Counted from the stretch's first letter, positions 9,575 to 18,169 are shown. The stretch: 64,000 nt of DNA from Mesorhizobium onobrychidis (GCF_024707545.1 NZ_CP062229.1:496001-560000), one strand, 5' to 3'. The notes: a model not told the origin generated them from the letters alone. Numbers and translations: made by a program.

Positions 9575-10168
9575 ATGCTTTCGTCGGATGAAACCTATGC
9601 TTCGCTGAACGGCGCCTGGCGACTGATGCTCGGCAAGGCCGACGGGCTGCGCCAGCTCGACCTTTCGGCCGACGGTTTCTGGAATTCCTTCTTCGCCATT
9701 GTCGTTGCGGCACCGGCGCTGATCGTCGGTTGGGTCGGCCTTGCCAACGAGATCGGCGATCCGAGTGCATTCGCGGGGCGCTTCAGCATGCTGATCCGTC
9801 TGGCGACGGTCGACGTCGGCGCCTGGGTATTGCCGCTTGTCGGCCTTGCCCTGGTCGCGCCGCGCGCCGGCATTGGCGGGCGTTTCGTCCACTATGTCGT
9901 CGCCAGCAACTGGGCGTCGGCGATCATCGCCTGGATGATGCTGCCAGCGGCGTTGATCAGGCTTTTCCTGCCGTCCACCAACGAGTTCGCCGTACTGGCG
10001 TCGCTGCTTTTGTTTGCGTTGTCGATGATCCTGACCTGGCGGATGACAAACGTCGCCATCGGCAGGGGCGCGGCTGTCGGCACCGCTGTCTTCGCCGGCA
10101 TGTTCGTGGCGTCGCTGGTCGTTCTGTTCGGCCTTGAGGCGCTGCTCGGCATTGGTGCGCCGGCTTAG
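9575..10168 (+). CDS. Uncharacterised membrane protein downstream of dapE
   Basis: A 197-residue polytopic protein with about five hydrophobic segments (roughly residues 38-60, 76-98, 107-128, 135-152 and 168-190) and no recognisable motif or signal peptide. It starts 2 nt after the dapE stop, so it is almost certainly co-transcribed. Its last 4 nt overlap the 3' end of the convergent truA gene. It looks like a single conserved membrane domain of unknown function. Nothing in it ties it to diaminopimelate chemistry beyond its position. Confidence 0.75.
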   Translation: MLSSDETYASLNGAWRLMLGKADGLRQLDLSADGFWNSFFAIVVAAPALIVGWVGLANEIGDPSAFAGRFSMLIRLATVDVGAWVLPLVGLALVAPRAGIGGRFVHYVVASNWASAIIAWMMLPAALIRLFLPSTNEFAVLASLLLFALSMILTWRMTNVAIGRGAAVGTAVFAGMFVASLVVLFGLEALLGIGAPA

Positions 10169-10920
10169 TCGACCTTCGGATAATCCACACCGATAAGAAA
10201 AAGCCCGTCGGGCGGCGCCACCTGGCCGCAAGCGGCACGGTCGCGCGCGCCGAGCGCCGCCTTCAGGTCGGCAACTGTCCAGCCGCCTTCGCCGACGCGC
10301 TTCAGCGAGCCGACCATCGAGCGCACCTGATTGTGCAGGAACGAGCGCGCTGAGGCTCGCACTTCGATCACGTTACCCAGCCGACTGACATCCAGCCGGT
10401 CGAGCGTCCGGACCGGGCTGTCGGCCTGGCACTGGGTCGAGCGGAACGTGGTGAAATCATGCCGCCCCAGCAGCACCTTTGCCGCCTCGTGCATGGCCTC
10501 GGCGTCGAGCCGCTTCGGCACCCACCAGATCTTGCCCTTGTCGAGTGCCGCCGGCGCGCGCCGGTTGACGATGCGGTAGAGATAGTGGCGGCCGATCGCC
10601 GAGAAACGCGCATCGAAGCTATCAGGCACGACAGCCGCGTTGAGGATGGCGATGCGCGCCTTGACCGTTTGCAGGTGGGCATTGACGGCATCGCGCACCT
10701 TGTCATCAGGCCATGCCTTGACGAGATCGACATGCGCCACCTGACCGGTCGCATGGACGCCGGCATCGGTGCGGCCGGCGCCGCGCAGCGAGACCCGTTC
10801 GCCGCAGAATTTCTCGATCGCCTGTTCGATCGCCTGCTGCACCGAAGGCTGGTCTGCCTGGCGCTGCCAGCCGGCATAGAGGCTGCCGTCATATTCGATG
10901 TCGAGGCGAAAACGCGGCAT
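10165..10920 (-). CDS. truA: tRNA pseudouridine(38-40) synthase
   Basis: TruA isomerises uridines 38-40 in the anticodon stem-loop of many tRNAs. The 251-residue product starts with the family signature [21 protein letters not shown] and has the catalytic aspartate in [19 protein letters not shown] (around residue 54), followed by [13 protein letters not shown] near the C-terminus. It is the last gene of a def-fmt-GNAT-truA minus-strand cluster, with an 18-nt gap from the GNAT gene. Identification is secure. Confidence 0.96.
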   Translation of the reverse strand: MPRFRLDIEYDGSLYAGWQRQADQPSVQQAIEQAIEKFCGERVSLRGAGRTDAGVHATGQVAHVDLVKAWPDDKVRDAVNAHLQTVKARIAILNAAVVPDSFDARFSAIGRHYLYRIVNRRAPAALDKGKIWWVPKRLDAEAMHEAAKVLLGRHDFTTFRSTQCQADSPVRTLDRLDVSRLGNVIEVRASARSFLHNQVRSMVGSLKRVGEGGWTVADLKAALGARDRAACGQVAPPDGLFLIGVDYPKVD

Positions 10921-10937
10921 TCCTAAGCAGGATGAGG

Positions 10938-11447
10938 TTAGGCAGCGAGCGCGGAGCTAAAAGCCGAAGCATAGACCAGCTTGCCGGTCTCAGGCGCTTC
11001 GCCCCAGGCCTGCGCCTGCAGGGCTTCGCCCTGGTACTCGCTTTCGAACTTTTCGGCGCGCGCATGACTGTAGCCGAAGCGGCCATAGTAGGCGGGATCG
11101 CCAAGCACCACAGCCAGCACCTCGCCGGCTTCCTTCAGGCGGATATGCGCCTCGCGGACCAGCGCACCGCCGATGCCGGTGCCATGGAATGACGGCTCGA
11201 CCGCCAGAGGCGCCAGCGCCACCGCCAGAAAGCTCTTGCCGCCGTTCTGCACGAAAAGCCTCGAAAACAGGATATGGCCGACCACCTGTCCATCTTCTTC
11301 CGCCACCAGTTCGACGACGGCATCGCCGCCGCTGACTAGCGCGTCGACCAGTCCGGCCTCCGCCTGCTGGCCGAATGCGTGTTCCTCGACGAGGCGGATC
11401 GCCTCGCGGTCCCGCGGCGTTGCCGCGCGTATCGACATCATGCTCAT
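10938..11447 (-). CDS. GNAT-family N-acetyltransferase
   Basis: A 169-residue cytoplasmic acetyl-CoA-dependent N-acyltransferase. The GNAT fold is visible as the N-terminal [20 protein letters not shown], the strand [10 protein letters not shown], the acetyl-CoA loop in [13 protein letters not shown] (motif A) and a late [14 protein letters not shown] stretch typical of the YhbS-like subgroup. The start at 11447 overlaps the fmt stop in an ATGA arrangement, which indicates translational coupling. The upstream in-frame extension to 11672 lies inside fmt and is not a gene. The substrate cannot be predicted from sequence. Confidence 0.88.
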   Translation of the reverse strand: MSMMSIRAATPRDREAIRLVEEHAFGQQAEAGLVDALVSGGDAVVELVAEEDGQVVGHILFSRLFVQNGGKSFLAVALAPLAVEPSFHGTGIGGALVREAHIRLKEAGEVLAVVLGDPAYYGRFGYSHARAEKFESEYQGEALQAQAWGEAPETGKLVYASAFSSALAA

Positions 11448-12379
11448 GAGAATTTCATTCCTTTTTCGAGCTTGGCCCCGCGCAGAAATTCCTGCGCGGC
11501 AATGGGCCTTCCGCCCGCACGTTGAACTTCGACCAGCCTGATCGCGCCTGACTCGCAGGCGACCGTCAGCCGGTCGTCGAGAATTCCTCCCGGCTCGCCG
11601 GCGCCATCCGAAAGCGTCGAGCGAAGCAGTTTCAGCCGCTCCAAGCGGCCGCCAATTTCGGTCTCGCACCATGCGCCGGGAAAAGGCGACAGGCCGCGAA
11701 TATGATCGTGGACTTCGCCAGCAGGCCGCGTCCAGTCCACGCGCGTCTCCGCTTTATCGATCTTTTTGGCGTAGGTCACCCCCTCCGTCGCCTGTGCGGT
11801 AAATGTCAGGGCATCCCGTTCCATTCGTGCCAGCGCTTCCGCCATCAGCGCGGCACTAATGTGCATCAACCGATCGTGCAGTTCGCCGGCCGTCATATCG
11901 GGGCCGATGGCGCATTTTTCGACCATCGCCACCGGGCCGGTGTCCAGGCCCTCTTCCATCCGCATCACCATCATGCCTGTCTCGGTATCGCCGGCCATGA
12001 TGGCGCGCTGGATAGGGGCGGCGCCGCGCCAGCGTGGCAACAGCGACGCGTGACCATTGAGGCAGCCGAGCCGCGGCGCCTCGAGAATTGGTTTGGGCAA
12101 CAGCAATCCATAGGCGACGACCACGGCGACATCGGCCCGCAGGGCGCGGAACGCCTGCTGCTCGGCCTCGCTCTTCAGCGACACCGGCGTTCGCACCTCG
12201 ATGCTCAGCCGCTCCGCCTCGCGCTGAACCGGCGACGGCGTCAGTTCCAGCCCGCGGCGGCCGGCGGCGCGCGGCGGCTGGGTGTAGACGGCCTCTATCT
12301 CATGCCCGGCTTCCGCGATCGCCCGCAGCGTCGGCACGGAGAATTCGGGCGTACCCATGAAGATGACGCGCAGGGGCAT
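11444..12379 (-). CDS. fmt: Methionyl-tRNA formyltransferase
   Basis: It formylates initiator methionyl-tRNA with 10-formyl-tetrahydrofolate. The 311-residue length is normal. The N-terminus [18 protein letters not shown], the catalytic [23 protein letters not shown] region (Asn and His near residues 106-108) and the C-terminal tRNA-binding domain beginning near SPFPGAWCE are all present. It overlaps the downstream GNAT gene by 4 nt. Its usual partner def lies upstream on the same strand but is separated from it by a toxin-antitoxin pair. Confidence 0.96.
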   Translation of the reverse strand: MPLRVIFMGTPEFSVPTLRAIAEAGHEIEAVYTQPPRAAGRRGLELTPSPVQREAERLSIEVRTPVSLKSEAEQQAFRALRADVAVVVAYGLLLPKPILEAPRLGCLNGHASLLPRWRGAAPIQRAIMAGDTETGMMVMRMEEGLDTGPVAMVEKCAIGPDMTAGELHDRLMHISAALMAEALARMERDALTFTAQATEGVTYAKKIDKAETRVDWTRPAGEVHDHIRGLSPFPGAWCETEIGGRLERLKLLRSTLSDGAGEPGGILDDRLTVACESGAIRLVEVQRAGGRPIAAQEFLRGAKLEKGMKFS

Positions 12380-12409
12380 TTTTGTTCCGGTCTTGGTCTG
12401 GAAGTCGGC

Positions 12410-12835
12410 TCAGGCACCCGCTTCAAACGGATTTACGAGTTTCAGGTCAAGCCCGTCGAAGTCGCGAACGTTGCGGGTCGCAAGCGTAGCGTCATGCGCC
12501 AGGCAGATTGCAGCGATCATCGCGTCAGGGAGGCTGATCGGGCGGCCATATTGCTCCCGTGCAGCGCGAAGCTTCCCAGCCAACCGGGGGACCGAGCCGG
12601 CAAAATCCACAATGCGGCCGGCAAACTGCTGCAAAATCAGGTGGTCGAGCACCCGAACATAACGGTCCGACCCTGTCCTGTTCAAAAATCTTTCGGCGCC
12701 AAAAGACTGCTCCATGATGACGGGCCCACACATGTAGAGCTCAAGAAAATTCTGTTTGCGAAACCATGCGGAGACATGCGAATCTGGTGCGGGCTTGCTG
12801 GCTTCCGAAACAATGTTGGTATCGAGGACAATCAC
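12410..12835 (-). CDS. FitB/VapC-type PIN-domain toxin
   Basis: A 141-residue PIN-domain ribonuclease of the FitB branch of VapC toxins. It opens with MIVLDTNIVSE, which carries the first acidic metal ligand (Asp5). The second conserved acidic cluster is PDAMIAAICLAHDATLATRNVRDFDGL, with the remaining aspartates around residues 103 and 121. It should cleave RNA in a Mg-dependent manner and be neutralised by the upstream ribbon-helix-helix protein. The start overlaps the antitoxin stop by 4 nt. Family and pairing are clear; the RNA target is unknown. Confidence 0.88.
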   Translation of the reverse strand: MIVLDTNIVSEASKPAPDSHVSAWFRKQNFLELYMCGPVIMEQSFGAERFLNRTGSDRYVRVLDHLILQQFAGRIVDFAGSVPRLAGKLRAAREQYGRPISLPDAMIAAICLAHDATLATRNVRDFDGLDLKLVNPFEAGA

Positions 12836-13119
12836 TCGAAATCCTCGACCGGGCGACCGAAGTCGCGTTTCCGTTCCGCCTCGATTTCGTCCATTATCTT
12901 CGCGAACTCGTCGTCAATCGCGTTTTCAGCGGCGAATGCTGAGCGAATCGCGTCCCACGCTGAAAGACCCGGTTCCGGCTTGGCTTCTCTTTCCGCGACC
13001 ATGCCTTTGCGCAACAGATCGATCGCTTTGCCCGACAGGCTCTGGCCGCCCTTGTGCGCCGCCTGTTCGATCTCGCGCTTCAAGGGTTCGGGAATATTTC
13101 TGATCAGCATATCGCCCAT
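12832..13119 (-). CDS. FitA-type ribbon-helix-helix antitoxin
   Basis: A 95-residue antitoxin. The N-terminal ribbon-helix-helix DNA-binding fold reads MLIRNIPEPLKREIEQAA followed by SLSGKAIDLLRKGM, and the acidic C-terminal part (from about residue 50) would wrap around the PIN toxin. The ATG at 13119 has GGAGG 5 nt upstream; a longer start at 13143 would cover the probable operator. It is 4 nt overlapped with the toxin gene, the standard antitoxin-first order. A GATATC-rich palindrome lies just upstream. Confidence 0.85.
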   Translation of the reverse strand: MGDMLIRNIPEPLKREIEQAAHKGGQSLSGKAIDLLRKGMVAEREAKPEPGLSAWDAIRSAFAAENAIDDEFAKIMDEIEAERKRDFGRPVEDFE

Positions 13120-13135
13120 CGGCACCTCCAGATCT

Positions 13136-13150
13136 GATATCAATGATATC
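13136..13150. promoter_or_regulatory. Candidate autoregulatory operator of the FitAB pair
   Basis: The sequence GATATCAATGATATC lies 17 nt before the antitoxin start and reads as two GATATC half-sites in a near-perfect 15-bp palindrome. Ribbon-helix-helix antitoxins usually repress their own operon through such a site. The assignment is by position and symmetry only. Confidence 0.5.
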
Positions 13151-13211
13151 CGAATGAAGGTCTTTGCTCAACATGGATTTGGGATTCTACGCGGGCTGCT
13201 CGAACAACGCC

Positions 13212-13757
13212 CTACCCCACCAGCTTGCCGGGCGCCTTGCTGCCCGGCGTCTTGTCCCTGGCGAGCTTCTTGAACTTCTTCACCACCATGTCGCGCTTCA
13301 GCTTCGAGATGTGATCGATGAACAGAACGCCGTTGAGATGGTCGATCTCATGCTGCAGGCAAGTCGCCATCAGCCCTTCGGCCTCGATCTCCTGCAGCTT
13401 GCCGTCGCGATCGAGATATTTCACCCGCACGGCGGCAGGGCGTTCGACCTCGGCATAGTAGTCCGGGATCGACAGGCAACCTTCCTCGTAAACCGAGCGC
13501 TGATCGGCGCTCTCCAGGATCTCGGGATTGATGAAGACTTGCGGCGCCGGCGTCTCGTCTTCCTTGGCGAGGTCGATCACCAGCAAGCGCAGTGGCTCGC
13601 CGACCTGGATCGCCGCCAGACCGATGCCCGGCGCATCATACATGGTGTCCAGCATGTCGTCGGCCAGTTTGCGCAAGGCGGCGTCGACGCGCTCGACCGG
13701 TTTCGAAACCTGGCGCAGGACGGGATCGGGAAGGATGATGAGCGGCTTGATCGACAT
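13212..13757 (-). CDS. def: Peptide deformylase
   Basis: A metal-dependent (usually Fe2+) hydrolase that removes the N-formyl group from nascent proteins. All three signature motifs are present in the 181-residue product: [10 protein letters not shown] (motif 1), EGCLSIP (motif 2, metal cysteine) and HEIDHLNG (motif 3, two metal histidines and the catalytic glutamate). The C-terminus is Lys-rich. In related genomes def and fmt are adjacent; here the FitAB toxin-antitoxin genes occupy the gap, which leaves 92 nt between def and the antitoxin start. Confidence 0.96.
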   Translation of the reverse strand: MSIKPLIILPDPVLRQVSKPVERVDAALRKLADDMLDTMYDAPGIGLAAIQVGEPLRLLVIDLAKEDETPAPQVFINPEILESADQRSVYEEGCLSIPDYYAEVERPAAVRVKYLDRDGKLQEIEAEGLMATCLQHEIDHLNGVLFIDHISKLKRDMVVKKFKKLARDKTPGSKAPGKLVG

Positions 13758-13862
13758 GGCGTCTCACCTAAGACCTCGCACGAAAGGCGTCAACCGGGGC
13801 ATTTGAAGCGCCGTTCACGTTTTGATCTGTGCCGTCAGTCCGAATCATCTATGCTGTCCCAT

Positions 13863-15137
13863 ATGAACGACTTGACCACCATCCTGTCCGAACCGGTCGC
13901 CCGCTTCGGCGCCACCACGATCACGCTCGGCCACGCACTGGCATTCGGCGCGATCCTGTTCATGGGCCTGTTCGTGACGCTGGTCGTCGCGCTCTGGCGG
14001 TCGGCCAAGGCGCGTGCGGTGGCTGCCGCGGAAGCCGCCGACCACGCCCGCGACGCCGAGGCGCGGATGGCCGGCATCTTGGCAAGCCAGGCCGAGATGC
14101 AGGGCCGCATGGGCGCCATCGCCGAAGTGTTCGGGGCGCGGCAGGCCGAACTCACGCAGTCGATCGGCCAACGCCTCGACGCGATGACCGGCCGTCTCGG
14201 CCAGACTATGACCGAGCAGACAAAATCGACGCATGACAGCCTCGCCAAACTGCAGGAGCGGCTGGCGGTCATCGATACCGCGCAGGGCAACATCCAGTCG
14301 CTCGCCGGCCAGGTCGTTCAGCTTCAGGCGATCCTCTCCAACAAGCAGACGCGCGGCGCCTTCGGCCAGTCGCGCATGGAGGCGATCGTAGCCGACGGCC
14401 TGCCCCACGGTGCCTACGAATTCCAGGCGACCTTGTCGAACGGCAGCCGGCCCGACTGCCTGGTGAAGATGCCGAACGGCGCGCCCGCACTTGCCATAGA
14501 CGCCAAGTTTCCGCTGGAAGCCTGGAACGCCATCCGTGCCGCCGAAGGTGTCGATTTGCAGAAGGTCGCCGCACAAGCGTTTCGGCGCGACATCGAGGTG
14601 CATGTCCGCGATATTTCCGAAAAATATCTGATCCAAGGCGAGACGCAGGATACCGCCTTCATGTTCGTGCCGTCGGAATCGGTGTTCGCCGAGATCCACG
14701 AGAATTTCGAGGGGATTGTCCACAAGGCGCACCGCGCCCGCATCGTCATCGTCTCGCCGTCGCTGCTGATGCTGTCGATCCAGGTCATCCAGGCGATCCT
14801 CAAGGACGCCCGCATGCGCGAGCAGGCGCATTTGATCCAGGGCGAAGTCATCCGGCTGATGGAGGATGTCTCGCGCCTCGACGAGCGGGTGCGCAAGCTG
14901 CAGAGCCATTTCGGCCAGTCGGCCAAGGATATCGACGATATCCTCGTCTCGACGTCGAAGGTGACCAAGCGCGGCCAGAAGATCGAGGCGCTGGAATTCG
15001 GCGCGCAGCCGACGGAGGGCGACGCCGGATCGGTCGAGACGACACATGGGGCCGGCGCGAAGGTCGAAGCGGGTGCGCGCGTCGCCGACTCCAAGACCGG
15101 TCAGCTGAGACTAAGGGTCGTCGAAGGCGACGACTGA
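13863..15137 (+). CDS. rmuC: RmuC-family DNA recombination protein
   Basis: A 424-residue protein with an N-terminal transmembrane helix (HALAFGAILFMGLFVTLVVAL), a long alanine/glutamate-rich coiled coil (about residues 40-160) and the RmuC nuclease-like domain, recognisable by DCLVKMPNGAPALAIDAKFPLEAW, MFVPSESVFAEI and IVIVSPSLLMLSIQ. RmuC limits inversions at short inverted repeats in E. coli. The ATG at 13863 is used (13851 is also in frame); the much longer open frame upstream overlaps def on the other strand and is not coding. It is divergent from def. Confidence 0.9.
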   Translation: MNDLTTILSEPVARFGATTITLGHALAFGAILFMGLFVTLVVALWRSAKARAVAAAEAADHARDAEARMAGILASQAEMQGRMGAIAEVFGARQAELTQSIGQRLDAMTGRLGQTMTEQTKSTHDSLAKLQERLAVIDTAQGNIQSLAGQVVQLQAILSNKQTRGAFGQSRMEAIVADGLPHGAYEFQATLSNGSRPDCLVKMPNGAPALAIDAKFPLEAWNAIRAAEGVDLQKVAAQAFRRDIEVHVRDISEKYLIQGETQDTAFMFVPSESVFAEIHENFEGIVHKAHRARIVIVSPSLLMLSIQVIQAILKDARMREQAHLIQGEVIRLMEDVSRLDERVRKLQSHFGQSAKDIDDILVSTSKVTKRGQKIEALEFGAQPTEGDAGSVETTHGAGAKVEAGARVADSKTGQLRLRVVEGDD

Positions 15138-15141
15138 GAGG

Positions 15142-15546
15142 CTACTGCCCCTCGACGATCGTCGTGCCTTCGAACTCCGGCAGCCAGTGCAGCGCCGAGC
15201 GGTGCCAGATCTGTTTTCTCGGGATCAGTTGTTCGCGCTGCCGCGCCGTGCCGACCCTGATGCCGTAGACTTTCGGCCCGTCGCCAACCGACGTGGCATA
15301 GAGATGCGAACCGCACTCGCCGCAAAAAGCCTGGGCGCGCCTGGCGCCGCTCGATGCGGTCTTGATGTAGATCTTCGGCGTGCCCTTGGTGATCCGGTAG
15401 TGGTCCTCCGGCGCCGGCACGGTCACCCGAAACGCCGTTCCGGTCAGCTGCTGACAATCGATGCAGTGACAAATACTGGTCTTGTCCGGATCGACTTCCG
15501 CCTCGTAGGTGATAGCGCCGCAATGGCACCCGCCGTCGATTTTCAT
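15142..15546 (-). CDS. GFA/CENP-V-family zinc-binding protein
   Basis: A 134-residue protein of the GFA fold (glutathione-dependent formaldehyde-activating enzyme family). The zinc ligands are visible: GGCHCGAITYEA and CHCIDCQQLTG for the first cluster and FCGECGSHLY for the second. Most family members have no proven formaldehyde activity, so the product name should be taken only as a fold assignment. The start has a strong GGGAGGAG Shine-Dalgarno sequence. It converges on rmuC with a 4-nt gap. Confidence 0.85.
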   Translation of the reverse strand: MKIDGGCHCGAITYEAEVDPDKTSICHCIDCQQLTGTAFRVTVPAPEDHYRITKGTPKIYIKTASSGARRAQAFCGECGSHLYATSVGDGPKVYGIRVGTARQREQLIPRKQIWHRSALHWLPEFEGTTIVEGQ

Positions 15547-15647
15547 CTTCGCTCCTCCCTTCCAGCCCGCGCCTCTATGCGTTCGAGCTTAGCGGCGCAC
15601 CGGTCGAAGCTCCACAGGCATTCACAACGCGCGAAGCATCCGGCGGT

Positions 15648-16478
15648 TCAATACTGCTGCGCCGACGCCTGTTCGATAACCTCTTCCGTCCAGACCTTAA
15701 AGCCGGCCAGCGTGCCCGGTCCGAAAATATGGGTGAGCGGCACATCGGCTGCGTCGCGGCCGGAGGCGATCAGGATACGGCCGATGCGCGGCGCATTGTT
15801 GCGCGGATCGAAGGCATGCCAGCGGCCGCCGAGATAGACCTCCATCCAGGCGGCGAAATCCATGTCCGACCACGGTTTCGGCAGGCCGATGTCGCTGATG
15901 TAGCCGGTGCAGTAGCGCGTCGGGATGTTCAAGGCGCGGCAGAAGGCGACGGCGAGATGGGCGAAGTCGCGGCAGACGCCGCTTTGCTCACGATAGGCCT
16001 CGGCCGCGGTGCGCGTCGGCCGCGCATTGCCGTAATTGAAGATGATGTGGTTGTGGACGAAATCGCAGACCGCCTGCACGCGTGGAATGCCGAGCGGTGT
16101 GTGGCCGAACAGCCGCCATGCCTCGCTCGCCAGCACGTCGCTCTCGCAATAGCGGCTCGGCAGCAGGAACAGCAATGTCTCCGACGGCAGGTCGCGCACC
16201 TCGTGCTGCCACGCCATCAGGTCGCCCATCTCGAAGGTGCCGGGATCGCGGATCACCGCGTCCGTGCCGAAGGTAAAGCGCCCGGGCGGGGCGACAAGAC
16301 GGTTGCACCAGTTGCCGAAACTGTCGCGGTAGCTCTCGATCGGCACCGGTGGGTTCGAGGTCAGGAAATCCGGCCGCTCGAGATCGGACGCGCGGGAATA
16401 GTGAACGTTGAGCATCGCGATCAGCGGCGTTTCCTGCGGAAAGTCGAAGCTCATCTCGCAGCCGATATGGATTCGCAT
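15648..16478 (-). CDS. Transglutaminase-like cysteine peptidase family protein
   Basis: A 276-residue cytoplasmic protein with a beta-rich N-terminal domain and a transglutaminase-like core. The catalytic triad is visible as Cys in SGVCRDFAHLAVAFCRA, His in GRWHAFDPRNN and the following Asp. The core is typical of the bacterial DUF/Tgase family often found beside circularly permuted ATP-grasp genes, but none adjoins it here. There is no signal peptide. The ATG at 16478 is preceded by AGGACGAC. Protease or amidase activity is inferred from the triad; the substrate is unknown. Confidence 0.85.
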   Translation of the reverse strand: MRIHIGCEMSFDFPQETPLIAMLNVHYSRASDLERPDFLTSNPPVPIESYRDSFGNWCNRLVAPPGRFTFGTDAVIRDPGTFEMGDLMAWQHEVRDLPSETLLFLLPSRYCESDVLASEAWRLFGHTPLGIPRVQAVCDFVHNHIIFNYGNARPTRTAAEAYREQSGVCRDFAHLAVAFCRALNIPTRYCTGYISDIGLPKPWSDMDFAAWMEVYLGGRWHAFDPRNNAPRIGRILIASGRDAADVPLTHIFGPGTLAGFKVWTEEVIEQASAQQY

Positions 16479-16692
16479 TGTCGTCCTGACCGGCCTGCCG
16501 GATCATCACCCGGCGAAGGCACGGGCTGTTGCTGCAGTGCAAAAAAAGATCATCGCACGGACCAACGCGGTTTACGAGCGAATTAGAAACCGGTTGACGG
16601 CCGCCGGCTGGCGCCGGCGCCAGATTATGCCTCTTGCGGTCGGGCGTTTCTCTTGGTTCATTTCGCTTTACCACAATCGGAGGAAACGAATC

Positions 16693-16818
16693 ATGGCTAA
16701 AGGTGCGATGAAGGCGGGCAAAGAAGCCCGCAAGCCGAAGAAGGACGCGAAGAAACCCGCCCCTGCCCCGACCCTGAAAGCGCCGCCCGTTAAGGCGATC
16801 AAACTCAAGGACAGGTAG
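16693..16818 (+). CDS. Small lysine/proline-rich basic protein (41 aa)
   Basis: A 41-residue, very basic protein beginning MAKGAMKAGKEARKPKKDAK and continuing with alanine, proline and lysine. A near-consensus Shine-Dalgarno sequence (GGAGGAAACG) lies immediately upstream, a strong argument that it is translated. Small MAKGQ/MAKGA-type proteins with a KPKK block occur in many rhizobia, and as far as I know they are uncharacterised. It has no membrane segment or domain. Nucleic-acid binding would fit its charge, but that is only inference. Confidence 0.7.
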   Translation: MAKGAMKAGKEARKPKKDAKKPAPAPTLKAPPVKAIKLKDR

Positions 16819-16846
16819 GCCTCGGCGTTTCGGCGCAAGGTCATGA

Positions 16847-16902
16847 CCGGCGGCACTTCAGGGCCAATCGACATTGAGCGATTGGTCCTGAAATGCCGTC
16901 GG
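16847..16902. other. Long imperfect inverted repeat (about 24-nt arms)
   Basis: The arms 16847-16870 and 16879-16902 pair over nearly their full length (CCAATCG against CGATTGG next to the loop, CTTCAGG against CCTGAAA, CGGCA against TGCCG) around an 8-nt loop. There is no T-tract on either side. It lies between the small basic-protein gene and the riboswitch before gdx. It may end transcription of the upstream gene or be a remnant mobile palindrome. Confidence 0.65.
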
Positions 16903-16940
16903 CGCTGCTATTGATTGGGCCCCGAAATTTCTATAGCAAT

Positions 16941-16990
16941 GCAGCGAAGACGACTTCGCGCTTTCAGAAAAGACCGGGACGACCCGCAAT
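16941..16990 (+). promoter_or_regulatory. Guanidine-II (mini-ykkC) riboswitch before gdx
   Basis: There are two consecutive small hairpins, each closed by an ACGA tetraloop. The first is GCGAAG-ACGA-CTTCGC (16944-16959, 6-bp stem); the second is CGGG-ACGA-CCCG (16975-16986, 4-bp stem), 15 nt apart. Two stem-loops with ACGR loops just ahead of the start codon define the mini-ykkC motif, shown to bind guanidinium (guanidine-II riboswitch). The second hairpin ends 20 nt before the gdx ATG, next to its GGAG ribosome-binding sequence, which suits translational control. The downstream gene is the expected target class. Confidence 0.88.
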
Positions 16991-17006
16991 CCAATGGAGC
17001 GTTCCG

Positions 17007-17321
17007 ATGTCGTGGATTCTTCTCTTCTTCGCTGGCCTGTTCGAGATCGGCTGGGCGATCGGCCTCAAACACACTGACGGTTTTTCAAAGCCGCTGCCGA
17101 CGGTCCTGACGGTTGTCTCGATGGTCGTCAGTCTCGCCTTGCTCGGACTGGCGCTGAAGAACCTGCCGGTCGGCACGGCCTATGCGGTGTGGACCGGCAT
17201 CGGCACCGTCGGCACGGCGCTGCTTGGCATCTGGCTGCTCGGCGAGCCTGCGACCGCGATCAGGCTGGCCTGCATCGCACTCATCGTCTGCGGCATCATG
17301 GGATTGAAACTTGCGGCCTAA
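17007..17321 (+). CDS. gdx: Small multidrug resistance-family guanidinium exporter (Gdx/SugE)
   Basis: A 104-residue, four-helix inner-membrane protein of the SMR family, SugE/Gdx subgroup. The N-terminus MSWILLFFAGLFEIGWAIGLKHT carries the essential glutamate (Glu13) in the FEIGWAIGLK context typical of Gdx rather than of EmrE-type polyaromatic exporters. KNLPVGTAYAVWTGIGTVGTALLG is the conserved helix-3 signature. Gdx exchanges guanidinium for two protons. The guanidine-II riboswitch directly upstream supports this assignment over a general quaternary-ammonium exporter. The ATG at 17007 follows GGAG; the longer open frame would run through the riboswitch. Confidence 0.92.
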   Translation: MSWILLFFAGLFEIGWAIGLKHTDGFSKPLPTVLTVVSMVVSLALLGLALKNLPVGTAYAVWTGIGTVGTALLGIWLLGEPATAIRLACIALIVCGIMGLKLAA

Positions 17322-17425
17322 AGCGCGTCGCGTTCGGACGGATTCAAGCGACGCGCTTTAAACTCTTGTTTTTATGCATGTCGTTATCGCAAAACCGCTG
17401 CGCACTTTTGCGCGACATGCATTAG
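17322..17425. repeat. Palindromic intergenic mosaic element, copy 2
   Basis: It begins with the GCGCGTCGC / GCGACGCGC hairpin and continues with a second palindromic block (GCATGTCGTTATCGC ... GCGCGACATGC). It is clearly homologous to the element at 8147-8272, and it starts directly at the gdx stop codon, where it may also help end transcription. Confidence 0.8.
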
Positions 17426-17512
17426 TTTTGCTGCAAGGCCGCAGCACAAACGCGTTCAGGGCCGTTGCAAGGCGGCCCTGAATTTGATTGGTGAAATCGC
17501 GCTGTAGGAGCG

Positions 17513-17941
17513 CTAGCGAGCGGAAAAGCCCGGAGGCGTCCTGCCGGTGCGCTGCTTGCGCGCCGCGTAGCGCGCGTCGCGCTTGGCCTTGCGCTCGGCC
17601 TCGTCGGCAAGCAAACGAGCGATGCGCTCGTTCTCTTCGGCTTCCCGGATCTTCGCTTCCGCCTGCGCCGCTTCTTCCGCAGCAATACGCGCTGCTTCGG
17701 CAGCAGCTTCGCGCTCGGCCTTTTCGGCAGCTTCGCGCGCCAGCTTTTCCTGCTTCAGCCTGGCCTTTTCGGCCTCGCGTATCGCACGAGCTTCGAGGAT
17801 TGCCTTGCGTTCGGCCTGTCGTGCCAGCACCGCTGGATCGTCTGCTGCCGGCTTTGCCTTGAAGCGCTCGAGAAGCGCCTTCTTTGCCTCGTTTGCGGCA
17901 TTGCGCCGCTCGAAAACGTCTTTTTCCCTATAGATAGCCAA
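17513..17941 (-). CDS. DUF6481-type alanine/glutamate-rich coiled-coil protein
   Basis: A protein of about 142 residues, almost entirely one charged helix with Ala, Glu, Arg and Lys. It opens with an IYREKDVFERRNAANEAKKALLERFKAKP block that matches the small DUF6481 family of alphaproteobacteria, then continues as a long coiled coil (about residues 45-120) and a basic tail. I place the start at the TTG at 17941 because AGGGA is then 7 nt upstream; a GTG at 17947 is possible. Function is unknown; the composition suggests a structural or RNA-associated role. Confidence 0.72.
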   Translation of the reverse strand: MAIYREKDVFERRNAANEAKKALLERFKAKPAADDPAVLARQAERKAILEARAIREAEKARLKQEKLAREAAEKAEREAAAEAARIAAEEAAQAEAKIREAEENERIARLLADEAERKAKRDARYAARKQRTGRTPPGFSAR

Positions 17942-18169
17942 GTCCACTTCCCTGGAGTCAATTTGCGAGGCTTACATACGCGTGAAAACCCAGAGTTCAA
18001 GCGCCAAAACGGTATGCCAGCCATGAAATTCTGAGCTGTTGCAGCCGGGAGACGCCTTTTCGGCTGAATTCGGCTGAAACGGACATGCATTGTTCACCAT
18101 CCGGCCCTCTGGCGGCGCGGCGAACTGGTCGCTAACTCTAGCGCGAGAAACAAAACGCCAGGATGACAG

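Noticed and set aside
15187..15837. Plus-strand 216-codon frame opposite the GFA and transglutaminase-like genes
   Set aside because: Both minus-strand genes have intact catalytic or metal motifs; the plus frame has none.
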